Assembly: GCA_030605805.1 (NCBI GenBank)
Contig: JAUWHQ010000227.1
Span: forward strand, 1-9,941
Source of the DNA: Methanosarcinales archaeon
Lineage (GTDB): Archaea; Halobacteriota; Methanosarcinia; Methanosarcinales; Methanogasteraceae
DNA length: 9,941 nucleotides
Direction: 5' to 3'
Below are positions 7,516 to 9,941 of this stretch, one piece after another (position 1 is the stretch's first letter; every line of letters begins with the position of its first letter). A program made the position numbers and the translations under genes. The notes beneath the pieces are model-generated. The model was not told the origin of the DNA, made no database searches, and saw only the letters and a program-made list of their open reading frames with translations.

Positions 7516-7689
7516 TCACAATTTCGTACCTCCTGCCGCCACCTGCAGTATCATCAGTGCATCGAGCGAGGTCACGCGCCCATCGCAGCTCATGTCAGCC
7601 TCCTCGATGGCAGGAACCGCCCCGACCGCCATCCGGAGCGCAATCGCCGCGTCCGCTGCTGTGACTGTCCAATCGCGGTTGAGATCGCC
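7516..7689 (-). other. Dockerin domain of the propeller protein
   Basis: The two Ca-binding loops have D-x-N-x-D / D-x-S-x-D and a final D at loop position 12. The second loop is slightly degenerate (DMSCD, with Ser and Cys in place of the N-R seen in the neighbour's DVNRD). The DNA and protein closely match the dockerin at 8882-9067 (shared IALRMAVGAVP and SLDALMI), which suggests the same cohesin partner. Confidence 0.85.
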
Positions 7690-8871
7690 TTTTGGGATCG
7701 GAGGATCTCGAAACGCATACAGATAACCGGAGTCTGAGCCGATGAAGAGGGTTCCGTCTGATACTGCGGGCTGTGCCATATTCCAGTTACCAGTGTCGTA
7801 CGTCCATATCAGATCGCCCGTATCTGCATCGAAACCATAGACCGTGCCCTGACCGTAGTTTGCCGTGACATACACCATCCCATTTGCAACGACTGGCGAT
7901 GATTGACATACGCCACCCAGTGTCTGATTCCAGACCTCACTTCCATCGCTTGCATTGATGGAGTTGATCTTCTTATCTTTGTCACCGATGTATATCCTGC
8001 CACCCGATATCGCGGGCGAGGAGAGCGAGCCGTAGAGATACCTGCTCCAGACGATAGTTCCTGTGGCAATATCGACCGCATACAGCTTCTTCTCACTCTT
8101 CCCTGTTGCAAAGTACACAACTCCATCGCAGACAGCAGGTGTCGTCGTTACCTTATCGCCTACAACGAATGTCCATTCTTCAGTCTGCGTTGCAATATTC
8201 ACGCAGTTCATAGCGTTTCCGCCCCCAAAGAAGAGTTTGCTGCCGTCTGTTGCAGCCGACATATAATTATCAGAACTGCCTGATGCCGAGTAATTCCACT
8301 GTTCGGTTCCATCGAAATCAAATGCATGTAGCCTTCCATCCGAAGAGCTGACCACATATACCATGCTGTTATGGATGAGCGGCGAAGATGCAACACCATG
8401 ATATCCCGAACTTGGTTCGACGTTTAGGTTCCAGATCGTGGTTCCATCGCTTGCATCGATGCAGTATAGATCGCCACTGAAATATGTGGCGCCGGCAAAC
8501 ACTCTTCCGCATTCGATAGCCGGTGTCGAAACACCGCCGTTTCCAGCCAGCGGGTTCGTCCAGATAACACTTCCATCGGATTCATCCAAGCAGAATAATC
8601 CAAGATTCGGATTCCCATCCATGCCGGGCCAGTTCGAGACGTACACGCGTCCGTTCGATATGCATGCACCCCCACCGACAAAACCTGTCAGACTTGTATT
8701 CCACATGAGCGTACCTGTCGCAGGCGCATACCCACTCACGTTTCCTGTGCGCTGCGGGTCATTGTGGAACATCGGATACTCTGCCGCCACAACCTGCGGC
8801 AGCAGAAGTACCGATATTGCGATCAGCAGAACCGCGGCGGCTGTTGCGATCGATCTGGCGATTGGAGACAT
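7516..8871 (-). CDS. Secreted eight-bladed PQQ-type beta-propeller protein with C-terminal dockerin
   Basis: 451 residues. Residues 1-30 are a signal peptide (hydrophobic core AAAVLLIAISVLLLP, ending VVAA). Residues 31-390 form a PQQ_2-type propeller with eight blade motifs (TLMW, SVIW, TTIW, TEQW, TEEW, TIVW, SEVW, DLIW). Residues 395-451 are a dockerin: two calcium-loop/helix repeats, DLNRDWTVTAAD and DMSCDGRVTSLD, each followed by an Ala/Leu-rich helix. The propeller is clearly paralogous to that of the large CobN-like neighbour (shared GRVYVSNW, GVASSPLI, LHAFDFDG, DTGYLYAF-like segments), but here it is free and dockerin-tagged. Such propellers are often structural or protein-binding modules; redox use of PQQ cannot be inferred. 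The dockerin implies docking to an unseen cohesin scaffold. It starts 10 nt after the preceding stop and is surely co-transcribed. No strong SD is visible, only GGGTCG before the ATG, so translational coupling is likely. Confidence 0.95.
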   Translation of the reverse strand: MSPIARSIATAAAVLLIAISVLLLPQVVAAEYPMFHNDPQRTGNVSGYAPATGTLMWNTSLTGFVGGGACISNGRVYVSNWPGMDGNPNLGLFCLDESDGSVIWTNPLAGNGGVSTPAIECGRVFAGATYFSGDLYCIDASDGTTIWNLNVEPSSGYHGVASSPLIHNSMVYVVSSSDGRLHAFDFDGTEQWNYSASGSSDNYMSAATDGSKLFFGGGNAMNCVNIATQTEEWTFVVGDKVTTTPAVCDGVVYFATGKSEKKLYAVDIATGTIVWSRYLYGSLSSPAISGGRIYIGDKDKKINSINASDGSEVWNQTLGGVCQSSPVVANGMVYVTANYGQGTVYGFDADTGDLIWTYDTGNWNMAQPAVSDGTLFIGSDSGYLYAFRDPPIPKGDLNRDWTVTAADAAIALRMAVGAVPAIEEADMSCDGRVTSLDALMILQVAAGGTKL

Positions 8872-8881
8872 ATCGACCCGG

Positions 8882-9067
8882 TCAGATGGTGATCGCTTCT
8901 GCCGCCACCTGCATGATCATCAGTGCGTCAAGCGATGTTACCGCACCATCGCGGTTCACGTCAGCCTCTTCGTTTGGAGGAACCGCTCCAACTGCCATCC
9001 GGAGCGCAATGACCGCATCTGCCGTGGTGACTTCGCCGTCGTGGTTGACATCACCGGGACCCGCGAT
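8882..9067 (-). other. Dockerin domain of the DUF4430 protein
   Basis: Two canonical calcium loops (DVNHDGEVTTAD, DVNRDGAVTSLD) are each followed by a helix (AVIALRMAVG, ALMIMQVAAE). This copy keeps the standard D-x-N-x-D-G pattern in both loops, unlike the slightly degenerate second loop of the propeller protein. It is the last domain of the protein, the usual place for a dockerin. Confidence 0.88.
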
Positions 9068-9941
9068 GGATACACCGATCCGTATCAGCATATCGGTGTT
9101 GTCAGGTGCGGAACCCATTCCGCCGTAGTACCAGGTCACAACATCGCCATCGTTCAGTTCAAAGTGATCTGCCGTACAGGATGGCGACGGATCATCAGGA
9201 TAATTCACCCAGTACAGCCATCCATCCCAACCAACCTCTGATTTACCTGCAACCGAATCGGGACGCAGCGATCCGTAACTCTCGTACCATGAATCACTGA
9301 TTGTGTAATCAAATCCGCCAACTTCTGCTGCTCCGATGAGCGCTGCAAGCGCACATGTCCGGTTGATCGTGTATTCCTTGCCGCTGTTGTCTGCTGTGAC
9401 GTTGAACGTGCCGGAACCAAGCGTTACGTCTCCGCTCCAGTAATCATAGCTCGTCTCGATCCGTATCAGCATATCGGTGTTCTCAGGAGTCGATTCCATG
9501 CTGTCTGCGTGATACCATACCACGTCATCACCATCCGCCAATCCATACACATTGGCTCCAACCATTGGCGACGGATCGCCAGGATAATTCACCCAGTACA
9601 TCCAGCCACTCACGCCATCGATTGCATCGACATAGATCGTGCCATACGATTCGTACCACGAATCATTGATCGTATAACTGAATCCACCTTTCTCTGCTGC
9701 TCTGACGATTGATGCAAGCGCACAGGTTCGGTTGATCGTGTATTCCGCACCGCTGTCTGCTGTGACATTGAAGGTGCCAGAACCAAGCGTTACGTCTCCG
9801 CTCCAGTAATCGTAGCTCGTCTCGATCCGTATCAGCATATCGGTGTTGTCAGGTGCGGAACCCATTCCGCCGTAGTACCAGGTCACAACATCGCCATCGT
9901 TCAGTTCAAAGTGATCTGCCGTACAGGATGGCGACGGATCA
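8882..9941 (-). CDS. Secreted tandem-DUF4430 (transcobalamin C-terminal-like) protein with C-terminal dockerin, N-terminus off window
   Basis: The frame is open from the window edge (first full codon at 9940) to TGA at 8882-8884; 352 residues are visible. The GTG at 9886 is internal: upstream in-frame residues (DPSPSCTADHFELNDGDV) continue the domain. Seen in order: the end of one DUF4430 unit (9941-9815), a 122-residue unit (9814-9449), a 127-residue unit (9448-9068), and a dockerin (9067-8885) with loops DVNHDGEVTTAD and DVNRDGAVTSLD. Each DUF4430 unit has a YTINRTCALA helix start, a GGF-x-YTI-x-DSWYESYG strand pair and a GW-x-YWVNYP-x-DPSP signature. DUF4430 is related to the C-terminal beta-domain of transcobalamin/intrinsic factor; binding of corrinoids is a family-based inference only. 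Signal peptide and unit number are unknown. It precedes the propeller-dockerin gene by 10 nt in one operon. Units are almost identical in DNA, pointing to recent duplication or conversion. Confidence 0.93.
   Translation of the reverse strand, partial: DPSPSCTADHFELNDGDVVTWYYGGMGSAPDNTDMLIRIETSYDYWSGDVTLGSGTFNVTADSGAEYTINRTCALASIVRAAEKGGFSYTINDSWYESYGTIYVDAIDGVSGWMYWVNYPGDPSPMVGANVYGLADGDDVVWYHADSMESTPENTDMLIRIETSYDYWSGDVTLGSGTFNVTADNSGKEYTINRTCALAALIGAAEVGGFDYTISDSWYESYGSLRPDSVAGKSEVGWDGWLYWVNYPDDPSPSCTADHFELNDGDVVTWYYGGMGSAPDNTDMLIRIGVSIAGPGDVNHDGEVTTADAVIALRMAVGAVPPNEEADVNRDGAVTSLDALMIMQVAAEAITI
9068..9448 (-). repeat. DUF4430 repeat unit, 127 residues (C-terminal copy)
   Basis: The unit begins YDYWSGDVTLGSGTF and ends DTDMLIRI-like (DNTDMLIRIGVS). 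It carries GWLYWVNYPDDPSP, with an extra insertion (KSEVGWD) that explains the 5 residues it has over the preceding copy. Its end (9076-9194) is identical in DNA to the end of the copy at the window edge. Confidence 0.85.
9449..9814 (-). repeat. DUF4430 repeat unit, 122 residues (penultimate copy)
   Basis: It has the same unit structure with GWMYWVNYPGDPSP, but its last third (VGANVYGLADGDDVVW) has diverged from the other copies, while its first codons and its C-terminal junction are nearly identical in DNA to theirs. The shared 68-bp junction (9414-9481 against 9780-9847) has a single difference. Confidence 0.85.
9823..9941 (-). repeat. 119-bp exact DNA repeat, distal copy (partner at 9076-9194)
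   Basis: Every base from 9823 to the window end matches 9076-9194, an offset of 747 nt (249 codons, i.e. one 122- plus one 127-residue unit). The identity may extend beyond the window. Confidence 0.95.

Noticed and set aside
8438..9241. 267-codon plus-strand open frame
   Set aside because: It is antisense to the propeller-dockerin and DUF4430 genes, which have clear domains, and it crosses their junction. Its length follows from the codon usage of the true frame.
9886..9886. GTG at 9886 as the start of the DUF4430 protein
   Set aside because: Upstream in-frame sequence to the window edge continues the same DUF4430 unit and matches the internal copy exactly, so this codon is an internal Val.

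Overview
The window looks like archaeal DNA, most likely from a methanogenic, methanotrophic or alkanotrophic euryarchaeon (Methanomicrobia / Methanosarcinales / ANME-1-like). This rests on the gene content: secreted PQQ-type beta-propellers, DUF4430 domains, archaeal dockerins and large extracytoplasmic CobN-family proteins, with many N-x-S/T sequons. The lineage call is an inference from protein style; there is no rRNA or other phylogenetic marker. Neither end of the window falls at a gene boundary, so the first and last genes are partial.

All four real genes lie on the minus strand and read from high to low coordinates. In transcription order: (1) 9941-8882, the C-terminal part of a secreted protein made of tandem DUF4430 (transcobalamin C-terminal-like) domains ending in a dockerin; (2) 8871-7516, a complete secreted eight-bladed PQQ-type propeller ending in a dockerin, 10 nt after gene 1; (3) 7409-1686, a very large surface protein that joins the same kind of propeller and DUF4430 domain to a full-length CobN-family chelatase subunit, a Ser/Thr/Asp/Glu-rich stalk and a C-terminal membrane anchor; (4) 1319-1, the N-terminal 439 residues of a second secreted CobN-family protein, which lacks the propeller and DUF4430 domain but carries a duplicated N-terminal subdomain.

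The layout is modular. Propeller and DUF4430 occur once as free dockerin-tagged proteins and once fused in front of CobN. CobN and cobalamin/tetrapyrrole chemistry go together, and DUF4430 is named for its relation to the C-terminal domain of vertebrate transcobalamin/intrinsic factor. A reasonable hypothesis is therefore a cell-surface system that captures a corrinoid or other metallotetrapyrrole and inserts or removes its metal outside the membrane, with dockerin-held accessory proteins. No cohesin, ABC transporter or chelatase ATPase (CobS/CobT, ChlI/ChlD) is visible, so substrate and direction of reaction remain unproven.

Non-coding DNA is limited to 10 nt (8872-8881), about 106 nt (7410-7515, with a strong hairpin and T-tracts) and 366 nt (1320-1685, with a candidate promoter and several inverted repeats). 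No tRNA, rRNA, CRISPR array, insertion sequence or recognisable riboswitch was found.
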